Assembly (NCBI RefSeq): GCF_039522605.1 | Contig: NZ_BAAADS010000001.1 | Location: forward strand, 576,989 to 640,988 | DNA length: 64,000 nucleotides | DNA from: Lentibacillus siamensis | Lineage (GTDB): Bacteria > Bacillota > Bacilli > Bacillales > Amphibacillaceae | Direction: 5' to 3' | Shown: positions 42,862-51,872 of the stretch, piece after piece | How the letters are laid out: each line of letters opens with the position of its first letter | How positions within the stretch are numbered: position 1 is the first letter of the stretch | The notes under the pieces: model-generated | What the model was told of the DNA's origin: nothing | The model's database searches: none | Seen by the model: only the letters and a program-made list of their open reading frames with translations | Position numbers and translations under genes: made by a program

Positions 42862-44316
42862 CTAAACTGTCCCCCGATCCGACGACTCACCGGCACTTTC
42901 TTCCACACTCTCCCCTTCACTGCTTTTCGCGATGCCAATTCCGGTGTAGCCTAGAATTATGGCAAAAATGAATCCTACATAGCAAAGAATTGCCCATGGC
43001 GCATAACTAAGCGTGGGAACTCCAAGCGTACCAGCCATAAACACGCCAGCGGAAGACCAAGGAATAAGCGGTACGACGACAGTACCGGAATCCTCAAGCG
43101 TTCTTGATAGGTTTTTGGCATGTAAATTATATTTCTGGTAGGTATCCTGAAAGATTTCCCCCGGAACGATAATAGAGAGATAAGAATTTCCAGTGACAAG
43201 CGCCATCGTTATACAGGAAAGCACTGTCGATAAAACCAGGTCCCCCGTTCGTTTAATTAATTTCATGAGATTTTCAATTATCACCTCGAGCAAACCGGCC
43301 TTTGTAATAATCCCCGCAAACACAAAGGCACTGAACGCAATCAGGACCACCCCTGTCATGGACTGCATTCCTCCTTGGTTAACAAGTTGGGTAACTTCAT
43401 CCGCGACATTCCCTGCGTTAAATCCAGACCGGTTTACCATCGAAACATCAAATCCTGAAACGGTAGAGGCAAAAATATCGACAGAAGTGAATCCTTGAAA
43501 CCTGCCTAAAATAGCGGCTATTACGGACGAAAGGATAATTGTCGGTAATGTTGGCTTTTTTCGAATGGATCCATAAAGAATGATTGCTGGAGGCAGCAAC
43601 AACCAGATGCTCCAATCAAACATTTCCGCTAATGTCTGCAGCATGACATTCATCGTCTCAGGCGTAGACACATCTCCAGCAGATAAGTTAAATCCTACTA
43701 AAGCATATACCACAAGACATATAATGGCAGCAGGCACAGTCGTCCAAAGCATGTGCCTAATGTGTTCATACAACTCACTTCCGGCAGCAACCGGTGCCAG
43801 GTTAGTTGTATCTGAAAGTGGTGATAACTTATCTCCAAAATAAGCGCCCGCAACAATTGCACCGGCAGTCGCTGGCAGATTAGCCCCCAGGCCTGTTGCA
43901 ATTCCCATTAATGCGACACCGACTGTACCGGCAGAACCCCAGGATGTGCCTGTCACAATAGAGATGATAGCGGCTACCACAAACGAAATGAGTACAATAA
44001 ATGTGGGATCAATTAATTTTAATCCAAAATAAATCATCATTGGAATGGTTCCGGAGACCATCCATGTACCAATTAGAATGCCAATGGATATTAAAATAAG
44101 AATTGCAGGCATCGCTTGTTTGATTTTTTCCTGAATCCCTTCCATCATTTCATCCCACGTAAATCCCAATCGAAAGGCAATGATTCCAGCATAAACAGAA
44201 GCGAGGATCAGTAAGGGTTCCGGATTAAATCCATACACTCCATAGCCGACAGCGAGCAATAAGAGCATGACTACGATTGGTGAAAATGCTTCAAACAAGT
44301 TTGGGTGCCTTTTCAT
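42862..44316 (-). CDS. NhaC-family Na+/H+ antiporter (possibly substrate-coupled)
   Basis: The membrane protein has about 484 residues from the ATG at 44316, which has GGGAGG upstream; a TTG at 44331 overlaps that site. It has 11-12 segments and NhaC family motifs such as VTGTSWGSAGTVGVALMGI near 130, AGAYFGDKLSPLSDTTNLAP near 170 and PWSSAGVFMAGTLGVP near 425. Members exchange sodium for protons or for metabolites such as malate/lactate (MleN). It follows iadA by 37 nt and shares its sigma-54 promoter, so it may export amines or acids produced from dipeptides. Confidence 0.88.
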   Translation of the reverse strand: MKRHPNLFEAFSPIVVMLLLLAVGYGVYGFNPEPLLILASVYAGIIAFRLGFTWDEMMEGIQEKIKQAMPAILILISIGILIGTWMVSGTIPMMIYFGLKLIDPTFIVLISFVVAAIISIVTGTSWGSAGTVGVALMGIATGLGANLPATAGAIVAGAYFGDKLSPLSDTTNLAPVAAGSELYEHIRHMLWTTVPAAIICLVVYALVGFNLSAGDVSTPETMNVMLQTLAEMFDWSIWLLLPPAIILYGSIRKKPTLPTIILSSVIAAILGRFQGFTSVDIFASTVSGFDVSMVNRSGFNAGNVADEVTQLVNQGGMQSMTGVVLIAFSAFVFAGIITKAGLLEVIIENLMKLIKRTGDLVLSTVLSCITMALVTGNSYLSIIVPGEIFQDTYQKYNLHAKNLSRTLEDSGTVVVPLIPWSSAGVFMAGTLGVPTLSYAPWAILCYVGFIFAIILGYTGIGIAKSSEGESVEESAGESSDRGTV

Positions 44317-44353
44317 ATTTGTTCCTCCCAATAATTATTTTTAGTAGCAAAGC

Positions 44354-45505
44354 TTAATGTTCAAACGTTCCCTTGACAAGCAATTCCATATCTTTCATTA
44401 CATGGCGCCCCTTAGCAAATACGTGCTGAAGGGTCAATGTCTTTTTATCCAAAATTAAAGCATCAGCATCATTGAATATTCGGATCCTGCCTTTATTGGT
44501 CAGCTTTAATACATCTGACGTATTGGATGTAACCAGTGGTAAAACGTCTTCCAACGGCAAATCATGTTCCATTACAGCGGAAACAACCTGCTTAAAGAGA
44601 GTCTGTGTACTCGCAACACCAAAACCTATCAATTTACCTGCGTCGTCAAACTTTGGAAGACTGCCATTTCCATCTGAAGATAGAGTAAGGTGCTCCATGT
44701 CACCGCCTTTTTCTTTATAATAAGTAATCCACTCCCCAGTTTTTTCGTCTGCTGTTATATCGACATATGCACCTTTACCCGCCAAAGAAACAGCGTCATC
44801 AAATAATCCTTTGCTCCGGCTGATGTGAGTGGCATAAAGCTGCGATGGCGGAATCTCATAATCTTCCAACAACTGATGTAAAAGTGTTAAATATTCTTTC
44901 CCCGGACCAGTGTGAAAATGAGTCACCCCTGCTTTCCCACTTAACATACCACCGACGCGAGCTTCAGCAGCCAATTTAGCTAATTCATGCAAAGAAGGTT
45001 GCCCCGACCGGGAATCAGAGATGGCAATTTCACCTGCTCCAATAACTTTATCGATAAGAATGACATCATCTTTTACATTTGATGTGATTGTAGACGTTGG
45101 AACGGCATAATTTCCTGTGTAGATATAGGTTGTCATTCCTTCCTCTTCCAGCCCCCGTGCCTTGGCCAACAGTGATGTTACATGACGGGTTGTGCCATCC
45201 GTTCCGAGTAAACCGACTGCTGTAGTGATTCCTGATTGAATCATATCGCTGAGCTGGATTTCGGGTGTTCGTGTGGCAAACCCGCCTTCTCCACCACCAC
45301 CCATCAGATGAACATGAGGATCTATAAATCCTGGAACGACAATCGATTCATTGGCATCAACAATTTCATATGGTACTCCTAGATTTTTTACGGTTTGTTC
45401 ATCAATTTTTCCGATCTTGGCAATTCGTTGATCCACAAGTAAAATGGATGTTTTTCCTAGTGGTTCTGGTGCGTAAACTTCCCCATTTTTAATTAGTGTT
45501 ATCAT
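44354..45505 (-). CDS. iadA: Isoaspartyl dipeptidase (beta-aspartyl peptidase)
   Basis: This 383-residue amidohydrolase has metal ligands His64 and His66 in PGFIDPHVHLMGGGGEGGF. GVTHFHTGPG lies near 195, YATHISRSKG near 225 and LSSDGNGSLPKF near 280, as in the E. coli IadA binuclear zinc site. It hydrolyses beta-aspartyl dipeptides from isomerised asparagine/aspartate residues. GGAGG precedes the ATG at 45505. It is the first gene behind a sigma-54 promoter (45592-45608), downstream of the activator gene, and is followed by an NhaC antiporter. Confidence 0.9.
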   Translation of the reverse strand: MITLIKNGEVYAPEPLGKTSILLVDQRIAKIGKIDEQTVKNLGVPYEIVDANESIVVPGFIDPHVHLMGGGGEGGFATRTPEIQLSDMIQSGITTAVGLLGTDGTTRHVTSLLAKARGLEEEGMTTYIYTGNYAVPTSTITSNVKDDVILIDKVIGAGEIAISDSRSGQPSLHELAKLAAEARVGGMLSGKAGVTHFHTGPGKEYLTLLHQLLEDYEIPPSQLYATHISRSKGLFDDAVSLAGKGAYVDITADEKTGEWITYYKEKGGDMEHLTLSSDGNGSLPKFDDAGKLIGFGVASTQTLFKQVVSAVMEHDLPLEDVLPLVTSNTSDVLKLTNKGRIRIFNDADALILDKKTLTLQHVFAKGRHVMKDMELLVKGTFEH

Positions 45506-45591
45506 GTTTCTGCCTCCATTACCTCAAAATAGTTACTTTTGAAAAAATTTAAATGGTACTTTTACCCCCTTGTTTACGTTTAGAATATATA

Positions 45592-45608
45592 AGCAAAATT
45601 CATGCCAA
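45592..45608 (-). promoter_or_regulatory. Sigma-54 (-24/-12) promoter of iadA-nhaC
   Basis: The minus strand reads TTGGCATGAATTTTGCT, with the invariant GG and GC dinucleotides spaced as in the consensus TTGGCACG-N4-TTGCT. Transcription would start near 45580, about 75 nt before iadA. An almost identical element lies at 60608-60624. Confidence 0.85.
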
Positions 45609-45650
45609 GCGTCTTAGAACTGTAATGAAAACGTTCTTCTATGCCATGAA

Positions 45651-45703
45651 AATTTTAAGGATATATTATAGGTTTTTTTCGCCTATAATATATCCTTAAA
45701 ATT
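45651..45703 (-). terminator. 22-bp perfect inverted repeat after the sigma-54 activator gene
   Basis: AATTTTAAGGATATATTATAGG-type arms (45651-45672 and 45682-45703) are perfectly complementary around a 9-nt loop. The stem overlaps the activator stop codon and is followed by TTTT on the minus strand. It insulates the activator gene from the sigma-54 promoter 43 nt further on. Confidence 0.8.
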
Positions 45704-47741
45704 AGAGAAGGTTTAATACATATAAACCTGTTTGGGTAATTTTTGTTCCTTGTTTTTTCACGCCCGAGCAAATTAAATGAAAATCCTTTAAAACATCAAG
45801 CTTGGTACGTAATTGGCTTTCAGAAATGGAAATGTTCATCATTGATTTCAATGTTGTACGTCCTATTCCTGAATGATGCTTTTGACTTAAAGATAAACAA
45901 TGTAATATCTCTCTGTAAATGAATGCCTCGCCGTTGTTTTCCAATAATCTTGCAATTCTTCTTTCATCTTGAACATCTTTAGGCTTATTTGCTTTCATTT
46001 CAGCGGGCAAATCATTTAATGCTGGCTCAATCCCGTCTACAATAACCGACAGATAGGTAACAAGCCCTTCCAGCTCCCTTACATTGCCAGGCCAATTATA
46101 GGCAGTCAGCGCTGACATAACATCCTCAGGAAAGCGCATTTGACTATTTTTTTCATTTAAAAAATAATCGATTAAGGCAGGAATATCCTCTGTGCGCTCC
46201 CGCAAAGGCGGTATAGTTAGAGGCAACTGATTTAAACGGTAAAACAAGTCCTCGCGAAATGTTCCTTCTTTCATCATTGAATCCAGATTTTTATTCGTTG
46301 CAGCAACGACTCGCACATTGATTGGGACGACCTTATTCCCACCAACACGCATGATATTGTTTTCTTGTAACACTCTTAAAATGGCAGCTTGAATGTTTAA
46401 CGGAGCATCACCAATCTCATCAAGAAAGATGGTACCATTCTGTGCTAACTCAAAAAGACCCGCTTTGCCGCCCCTTGACGCACCGGTAAACGCCCCTTCT
46501 TCATATCCAAATAATTCACTTTCGGCAATCGATTGGGAAATCCCCGCAAAGTTAACTGCGACAAAGGGGCCGTTCGATCTCGAAGAATAGTCATGAATGG
46601 CCTGTGCGAAGATTTCTTTTCCTGTCCCGCTCTCACCTGTAATCAATACGGTATACTCACTTCGGGCCAGTTTTTTTGCTATTTCCTTTGTTTTGACCAT
46701 CAAATTGCTGACCCCGACACTATCAGCAAACGTGTATTTTGTGGTTAAACCGGACTTTTTCTTGTTTTTCTGTATTTCCATTTCCATTCGTTCAACATGT
46801 GTGACATCCTGGAAGGTAACAACCACACCCGCAAAGTTCCCGGCCATCATTAACGGGATAATCGTTGTCATCAAATTTAAGCCCTGTACTTTGATTATTT
46901 CCCTTGGAATTGGTTCATAATTATTCATCACTTTTTCAACTTGAAAATCTCGTAAGACGTGTGTGTAGTGTTTATCGATCACTTTCTGACTCTCGATGCC
47001 TAGAATTCCACTCGCCTCTTCATTAAAAAGTGTGATCATTCCCTGCTCATTAATGAAAACAATTCCTTCCTGTGCAGCATTCAATATTGCCTCCAGGTAG
47101 GAATTGATATAATGCTTGTTCTGAACGGAAATTGCAAGTTCCCGGCCAATTCGGACAAAGTTTTTCAAATAATCCATCGTTATATGACTTGGCTGATAAA
47201 AAGTCTTCCCAAGAACCTTTGAAATCTCAAATAATGTACTTAAATCAAGACCCCTATTCCCCAGATCAAGCACATTGTTCACTTCTTTTGGAACCAAGTC
47301 CACTAATCCGTGCGTTATTGCGACATCTATATTTCTTATATCTGGAACAGTTTCCATATCCGGAGAATAAGCCGTGAAGTGTAAATAATCAAGACCCAGG
47401 CGCTTTAGCATTGTCACGGACTGTTCGGCAATTTTCTCATCATTACTGACAAGCAAGCATCTGGTGCTTTTGGGCAACTCAAACAGCTTTTCAAGTTTTT
47501 TGGAATCAATTGACCGATTCGCAACCAGTAATGGTGCTTTCACTTTGTCTGAATTCACAAGGTCATGATAAAGATTGTCTGATCCTGACGAAAGAATCAA
47601 GTCTGCCTCTTCCAGATTTATCGGTGGAAACAGATTACTTCTCAATTGTATACCATCACCGAATATTTCTCTGATATTATCACGAAAGGTGTAATAAAGC
47701 CCTGCTTTTTTTGTCAGAATAAGAATAACGGGACTGCTCAT
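45702..47741 (-). CDS. Sigma-54-dependent activator with PrpR-N-like sensor, PAS and AAA+ domains
   Basis: This 679-residue enhancer-binding protein has a PrpR-N-like sensor domain at about 1-185 and a PAS domain at about 213-320 (ILNAAQEGIVFINEQGMITLFN). Its AAA+ domain has Walker A GESGTGKE (369-376) and the sigma-54 contact loop GAFTGA (416-421). The C-terminal 90 residues do not show a Fis-type HTH; they look like a winged helix (LRTKLDVLKDFHLICSG...TKITQTGLYVL). It should activate the sigma-54 promoter just downstream, before iadA. The ligand is probably a peptide product, by inference. Confidence 0.9.
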   Translation of the reverse strand: MSSPVILILTKKAGLYYTFRDNIREIFGDGIQLRSNLFPPINLEEADLILSSGSDNLYHDLVNSDKVKAPLLVANRSIDSKKLEKLFELPKSTRCLLVSNDEKIAEQSVTMLKRLGLDYLHFTAYSPDMETVPDIRNIDVAITHGLVDLVPKEVNNVLDLGNRGLDLSTLFEISKVLGKTFYQPSHITMDYLKNFVRIGRELAISVQNKHYINSYLEAILNAAQEGIVFINEQGMITLFNEEASGILGIESQKVIDKHYTHVLRDFQVEKVMNNYEPIPREIIKVQGLNLMTTIIPLMMAGNFAGVVVTFQDVTHVERMEMEIQKNKKKSGLTTKYTFADSVGVSNLMVKTKEIAKKLARSEYTVLITGESGTGKEIFAQAIHDYSSRSNGPFVAVNFAGISQSIAESELFGYEEGAFTGASRGGKAGLFELAQNGTIFLDEIGDAPLNIQAAILRVLQENNIMRVGGNKVVPINVRVVAATNKNLDSMMKEGTFREDLFYRLNQLPLTIPPLRERTEDIPALIDYFLNEKNSQMRFPEDVMSALTAYNWPGNVRELEGLVTYLSVIVDGIEPALNDLPAEMKANKPKDVQDERRIARLLENNGEAFIYREILHCLSLSQKHHSGIGRTTLKSMMNISISESQLRTKLDVLKDFHLICSGVKKQGTKITQTGLYVLNLL

Positions 47742-47829
47742 GTTTGTTCACTCCAAGTTAGGTAGGTGGATTTTTTACTGTGATAGGGTTCCTTCTCTTT
47801 TGTGACTGGAAAAAGCCCCGAACATATCA

Positions 47830-49479
47830 TTACGTATGTACAATGATTTGTTCCATTTCAATACCCAAATCCTGATCATTATAAGTTGGGTCTGCCAAAG
47901 CTATTGACATTGGAACAACCTCAAGTGCCGGGACTGTGAAACTTCCAACCATATCCCCCAGTAGTTCCCTGCCCGTAACGATCTTCACCTGCTCACCGAG
48001 TTGAATTTGATAGCGATACTCCAAATTAGCAGTACCCTGAAATTGAATGGACACTTCCCGTTCGTATGCAGCTGCTAAAAAGGTTGTTAGTTTAACCGTT
48101 GTTAACTGCATGCTCGTATAATTGCCTTCATCATAATAGCCATGGGCAAAAGACACATACTCAGGTGAAATGGTCCATTTTCCTTCCCGGGGTACAACCA
48201 CATTATCTGGAATAATGCGGACCTCTTCACTAAGTTTTACTTTGAGAACAGGCACAAAAGACTCGTTAAATTGTTTTGGCACGTATATCGTTAAAACATA
48301 GGAATTTTGCTCCCACCTCAATTCCTGGTTTGAATTATCCTCTGTTATTTCCAATACAGGGGATGCCAGCCCAGGAAGCGTAATGGTATCTCCCACGGAG
48401 CTGCCGGTCAAATAGAGATATAATTCATCCTGACCAGCCATTATCTGCCCCCAGCGCTGAACAGGAATGTTGACAGACTGATTTCCATGAACAATGCCTG
48501 GATGCCGCCTTAGCCATGCACCAATTTCCCGAAGCATATCTGCCTCATATTCCACGACAGACCCATCCCCGCGAGGACCAATATTAAGCAGATAGTTACC
48601 ACCTTTAGCACGCACTTTAATAAGATTATGAATAAGCGTGTCCAATTTAATTGAAAAGTCATCCCGCTGCTGCCAGCTGCGATACCCCCATGTTGCATGA
48701 TTAATAGAAGCAGGAGCCTGCCAAACCGTATCAATGTCTTCTGTCGGAATTTCATTATCGCTCAGTGTACGGAAATCCCCCGCATTATTCCAAATTCTGC
48801 TATTGATCATTGCTTCCGGCTGATAGTCATGAACTAGCGAGACGATAGCGTTACTTTGATCCAATGTCGGCGCTCCCATATCAAACCATAGTTCAGCAAT
48901 GGGACCGTAATTCGATAATAATTCCTTTAACTGTTCCTTGATAATAACCTCGAGCGATTCTGGAATAGAATTACCATTATCTTTATCAAATTCATGCCCT
49001 TGATTCCAATCCACCAGGGAAAAATAAAGACCCAATTTCAAACCATGTTTTTGACATTCATCGGCTAACAAATACAACGCATCTTGACCGAATGGAGTTG
49101 CTTCTACAATGTTATAGCTTGTTGTCTTAGTAGCAAACATGCAAAAACCATCATGATGTTTTGTAGTAAAAACAATATACTTCATGCCTGCATCCTTTGC
49201 TAGCTGACAAATAGCTTTAGGATCAAACTTTTCCGCGGAAAATTGTTCTGCCACACGTAAATAATCCTCCCTGGAAATACCTTGCCACATTTGTATTTGC
49301 TCACTGTAGCCCTCTTTCACCGGCTGATTATCCCATACACCGCCAAGCTTCGAATAAATTCCCCAATGAATAAATAATCCATACGCAAGCTTCTGCCAGT
49401 TCGTAACATGACTATCTGATTTCCATCCATTTTTACCAAGAATACCAATTAAATTTTTGTTGCTTATCTCACTCAACAT
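47830..49479 (-). CDS. GH29 alpha-L-fucosidase
   Basis: This 549-residue GH29 enzyme has the N-terminal motif KLAYGLFIHWGIYSKLGG, the conserved KYIVFTTKHHDGFCMF near 100-115, and the nucleophile D200 in IAELWFDMG. A beta-rich C-terminal domain follows from about 335. It has no signal peptide, so it acts inside the cell. It follows the M81 peptidase gene by 77 nt and is the last gene of the peptide operon, which suggests glycopeptide or fucosylated substrates. It could instead have its own promoter. Confidence 0.9.
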   Translation of the reverse strand: MLSEISNKNLIGILGKNGWKSDSHVTNWQKLAYGLFIHWGIYSKLGGVWDNQPVKEGYSEQIQMWQGISREDYLRVAEQFSAEKFDPKAICQLAKDAGMKYIVFTTKHHDGFCMFATKTTSYNIVEATPFGQDALYLLADECQKHGLKLGLYFSLVDWNQGHEFDKDNGNSIPESLEVIIKEQLKELLSNYGPIAELWFDMGAPTLDQSNAIVSLVHDYQPEAMINSRIWNNAGDFRTLSDNEIPTEDIDTVWQAPASINHATWGYRSWQQRDDFSIKLDTLIHNLIKVRAKGGNYLLNIGPRGDGSVVEYEADMLREIGAWLRRHPGIVHGNQSVNIPVQRWGQIMAGQDELYLYLTGSSVGDTITLPGLASPVLEITEDNSNQELRWEQNSYVLTIYVPKQFNESFVPVLKVKLSEEVRIIPDNVVVPREGKWTISPEYVSFAHGYYDEGNYTSMQLTTVKLTTFLAAAYEREVSIQFQGTANLEYRYQIQLGEQVKIVTGRELLGDMVGSFTVPALEVVPMSIALADPTYNDQDLGIEMEQIIVHT

Positions 49480-49556
49480 GGTGTTACACCTCGATTATTT
49501 TTAAAATCACCTTATCGTTACTACAATCAATTCTTCTCACTAATGCTAAAACGTTT

Positions 49557-51023
49557 CTATTCCTCTATCCGATAATCCAGCTCATCATACGGGAACATCG
49601 GACGCATAATTCTTTTGTAAGAGCGGACTTGTTCCATTTCCTGATCGGTTGGCCCTTTCGTCAATGACATAATACAAAACGGTGAAATAGCTTTAAAGTC
49701 AGGTGAAATATACCCTTGTTTAACAACAAAAAGATCATAATCATTAACATGCAGATTAGAATCTTGGAATTGGTGTAAATCGGTATAACTCAGTGGTTCT
49801 CCCTCGACCACCAGACTGATCGGTTTTTCGTCAATTTTTACGGTGATCGCTTCTGCCATATGCGAATTAATTTCAAAGCGATTATTCACCATACCTCTGG
49901 CAACAATTTCTCCTGTCAGATGAATGGGTCTGTTTAATTCATCCAGCCCCATACCAAAATCTAAATCAACCCGGTCGCCTACCTTCTTATCATAGAGTTG
50001 ATTATAGCTATGTTTATCCACGATACCTGCAACCAGAATGTTTTTATCATGGTAATCATCTTGTTCCATTAACTGTCTTAAAATATAGTTGCTGTAGCCA
50101 TCACCGCCAGCACCGCAATTATCACCTGAGTCGGTTAGAAAAACAGGACTGCCATCATATCGAAGCGCACGATCTAAAGCCTCATTGGGATAATCGACAA
50201 TCCCATGATAATGAAATTGGAATCGTCGAGCCAATATAAAATCATATAGTTTGTCAGCCATTTCATTCGCATATGCAGCATATTTGTCATCATTCGGTAC
50301 GACAATTACAGAACAGCCACATTTGTCTCCATCATGTTCCAGATATCCTACATGAAAGGAAGCAGACAATATCCGGGGATCAGATTCAATATCATCCAAA
50401 TAGTGATTGATTGAGGCAACAGGTTCATCTGTCGAAACGGATCTTTCTCCACCAATCATGATGGGGACCTTGCGATACACTGGTGTCATCTTCCGTCTGT
50501 TTTGCAAAAGGTCAGCCAGCATTCCCGCAACCTGCCGGCGTGTCTCGACTGTATCAGTATGCGGGGAATGACGGTACGTTCGGATAATGGTCGCATGATC
50601 GGCAAAATCCTGCGACAAATTGCCGTGAGGATCCATACAAATAGCAATCGGCATATATGGTCCCGTAATTTTTCGAATTTCAAACAGAATCTTGTGTTCT
50701 GCAGAATCACCTTCCAAATCCAACACTTTGCTTGCACCATGCAAATATAAGTAAATACCATCAATTTCAGCAAGATGTTCTTTCACTTTTGTCAGGAACC
50801 GCTGCAGAATAAAATCAAAAGCATCTTTTTTGATAAGCCCGCCCGGATGTCCATTGGCATAAAGGCTTGGTACAACTTCCATACCTTGATCTTCAAAAAT
50901 ATCACGCACATTCATGACGTCGATACATTCTTCACCATGCTTGAATACAAAGTTTTCGTACGCCATATTCTGATAAGACCATTCATTCGATTCTGAATTA
51001 AAATGTCCGATAAGCACTTTCAT
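49557..51023 (-). CDS. M81-family metallopeptidase (MlrC-like)
   Basis: The protein has 488 residues from the ATG at 51023, preceded by GGGAGG. It shows the MlrC/DUF1485 signature: MKVLIGHFNSESNEWS, IDGIYLYLHGASKV near 95, MDPHGNLSQDFADHATIIRTYRHSPHTD near 135-160, and DSGDNCGAGGDGYS near 310. MlrC cleaves linear microcystin peptides in sphingomonads; relatives are annotated as M81 zinc peptidases of uncertain substrate. It was probably paired with the OppF remnant immediately upstream before that region decayed. Confidence 0.88.
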   Translation of the reverse strand: MKVLIGHFNSESNEWSYQNMAYENFVFKHGEECIDVMNVRDIFEDQGMEVVPSLYANGHPGGLIKKDAFDFILQRFLTKVKEHLAEIDGIYLYLHGASKVLDLEGDSAEHKILFEIRKITGPYMPIAICMDPHGNLSQDFADHATIIRTYRHSPHTDTVETRRQVAGMLADLLQNRRKMTPVYRKVPIMIGGERSVSTDEPVASINHYLDDIESDPRILSASFHVGYLEHDGDKCGCSVIVVPNDDKYAAYANEMADKLYDFILARRFQFHYHGIVDYPNEALDRALRYDGSPVFLTDSGDNCGAGGDGYSNYILRQLMEQDDYHDKNILVAGIVDKHSYNQLYDKKVGDRVDLDFGMGLDELNRPIHLTGEIVARGMVNNRFEINSHMAEAITVKIDEKPISLVVEGEPLSYTDLHQFQDSNLHVNDYDLFVVKQGYISPDFKAISPFCIMSLTKGPTDQEMEQVRSYKRIMRPMFPYDELDYRIEE

Positions 51024-51084
51024 TTCGATTCCTCCCATTCTTTCATACGCTTTATTTTTATATCTGTAAAAAACATTTCCGCAG

Positions 51085-51444
51085 TTAATACAAATGACAT
51101 GCTACTCGCGAACCGTCTTTTAGGGTCTGCATTTGAGGCCGTTCTTTTTGGCAAATCTCCATCGCCATTGGACAACGTGTATGAAACTTACAACCACTTG
51201 GTGGATCCGCTGCATTGGGAATTTCCCCTTGCAGCACAATTCGCTCCCTTTGCTGCTTTGGATACGCCTGTGGGATAGATGAAAGCAATGCTTTTGTATA
51301 AGGATGTTTTGGATCGTTAAAGAGTGTTCGCTTATCTGCAATCTCTACCATATTTCCGAGATACATAACGGTGATCGTATCACTAATATGTTCCACTACA
51401 CTTAGGTCGTGTGAGATAAACAAATAGGTCAAACCAAATTTTTC
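51085..51444 (-). pseudogene. Remnant of a second OppF-type ATPase (C-terminal third)
   Basis: The readable part starts EKFGLTYLFISHDLSVVEHI and continues through the oligopeptide-ATPase C-terminal motif (HPYTKALLSSIP, GCKFHTRCPMAMEIC) to a normal stop. The Walker A, signature and Walker B regions are missing. It is parallel to, but clearly different from, the intact OppF at 55083 (about 60% alike by eye), so it is a relic of another Opp operon, not a recent copy. Upstream sequence is unrelated. Confidence 0.85.
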
Positions 51445-51532
51445 TTAACTCCCCCGCGTTATAGTTGTTTATATCATAACCTAATTTTTGTAAAGCCATG
51501 GAAACAACTTCTCGCGGTGTTTCCTGTACCGT
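51445..51532 (-). pseudogene. Short scrap resembling a polyamine/solute-binding protein
   Basis: About 28 codons, QETPREVVSMALQKLGYDIN and following NNYNAGEL, lie out of frame with the OppF remnant and follow a stop codon. The ALxxLGYxxN pattern recalls PotD-like binding proteins, but the match is too short to be certain. It is listed because it marks the junction at which the oppF reading frame is lost. Beyond it, 51533-51872 holds only a hairpin repeat and no gene. Confidence 0.25.
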
Positions 51533-51613
51533 TTATTTGAAAATCCTTTCATATGTTTGTTTTACAGTAACAGTTGAAGTCCTTGCAACAAGAGAAGTAA
51601 TCTTTAAAAGCGA

Positions 51614-51669
51614 AGGGACAGGTTGCTTTTCCCAACTGAGTCCACGACGGAACAGAAAAGTCTGTCCCT
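51614..51669. repeat. Hairpin repeat in the decayed stretch
   Basis: AGGGACAG (51614-51621) and CTGTCCCT (51662-51669) flank about 40 nt that can fold further. The sequence resembles intergenic hairpin repeats of Bacillaceae that contain AGGGACAGG and TGTTCCGTCG. The open frame across it is not considered coding. Confidence 0.5.
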
Positions 51670-51872
51670 CCGTACCAAATGCTGTCTCAAAAGTTAAAAA
51701 GATGATACATATTGGGAAGGGTAAAGCAGGTAACAACTATAGAGAAAGTTGATGGTGAATGTGTAATAAAAATTATAATACCGAATAACAAAACTTTTCC
51801 ATCAAGACTGACTGTAATTCAATAACCCACGCAACTTATAGATACATGGGTTCATTATATTTTTCAATTAAT

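Noticed and set aside
45616..45637. AGAAC-N12-GTTCT dyad as the activator binding site for the iadA promoter
   Set aside because: It is only 8 bp upstream of the -24 element, too close for a usual enhancer site, and no matching dyad was found near the opp promoter.
49530..49556. cre site before the M81 gene end (TAAAACGTTT core)
   Set aside because: It has four mismatches to the consensus and lies between genes of one operon, so it is probably chance.
51533..51736. 67-codon minus-strand frame in the decayed stretch
   Set aside because: It is spanned by a hairpin repeat and lacks a ribosome binding site or any recognised motif.
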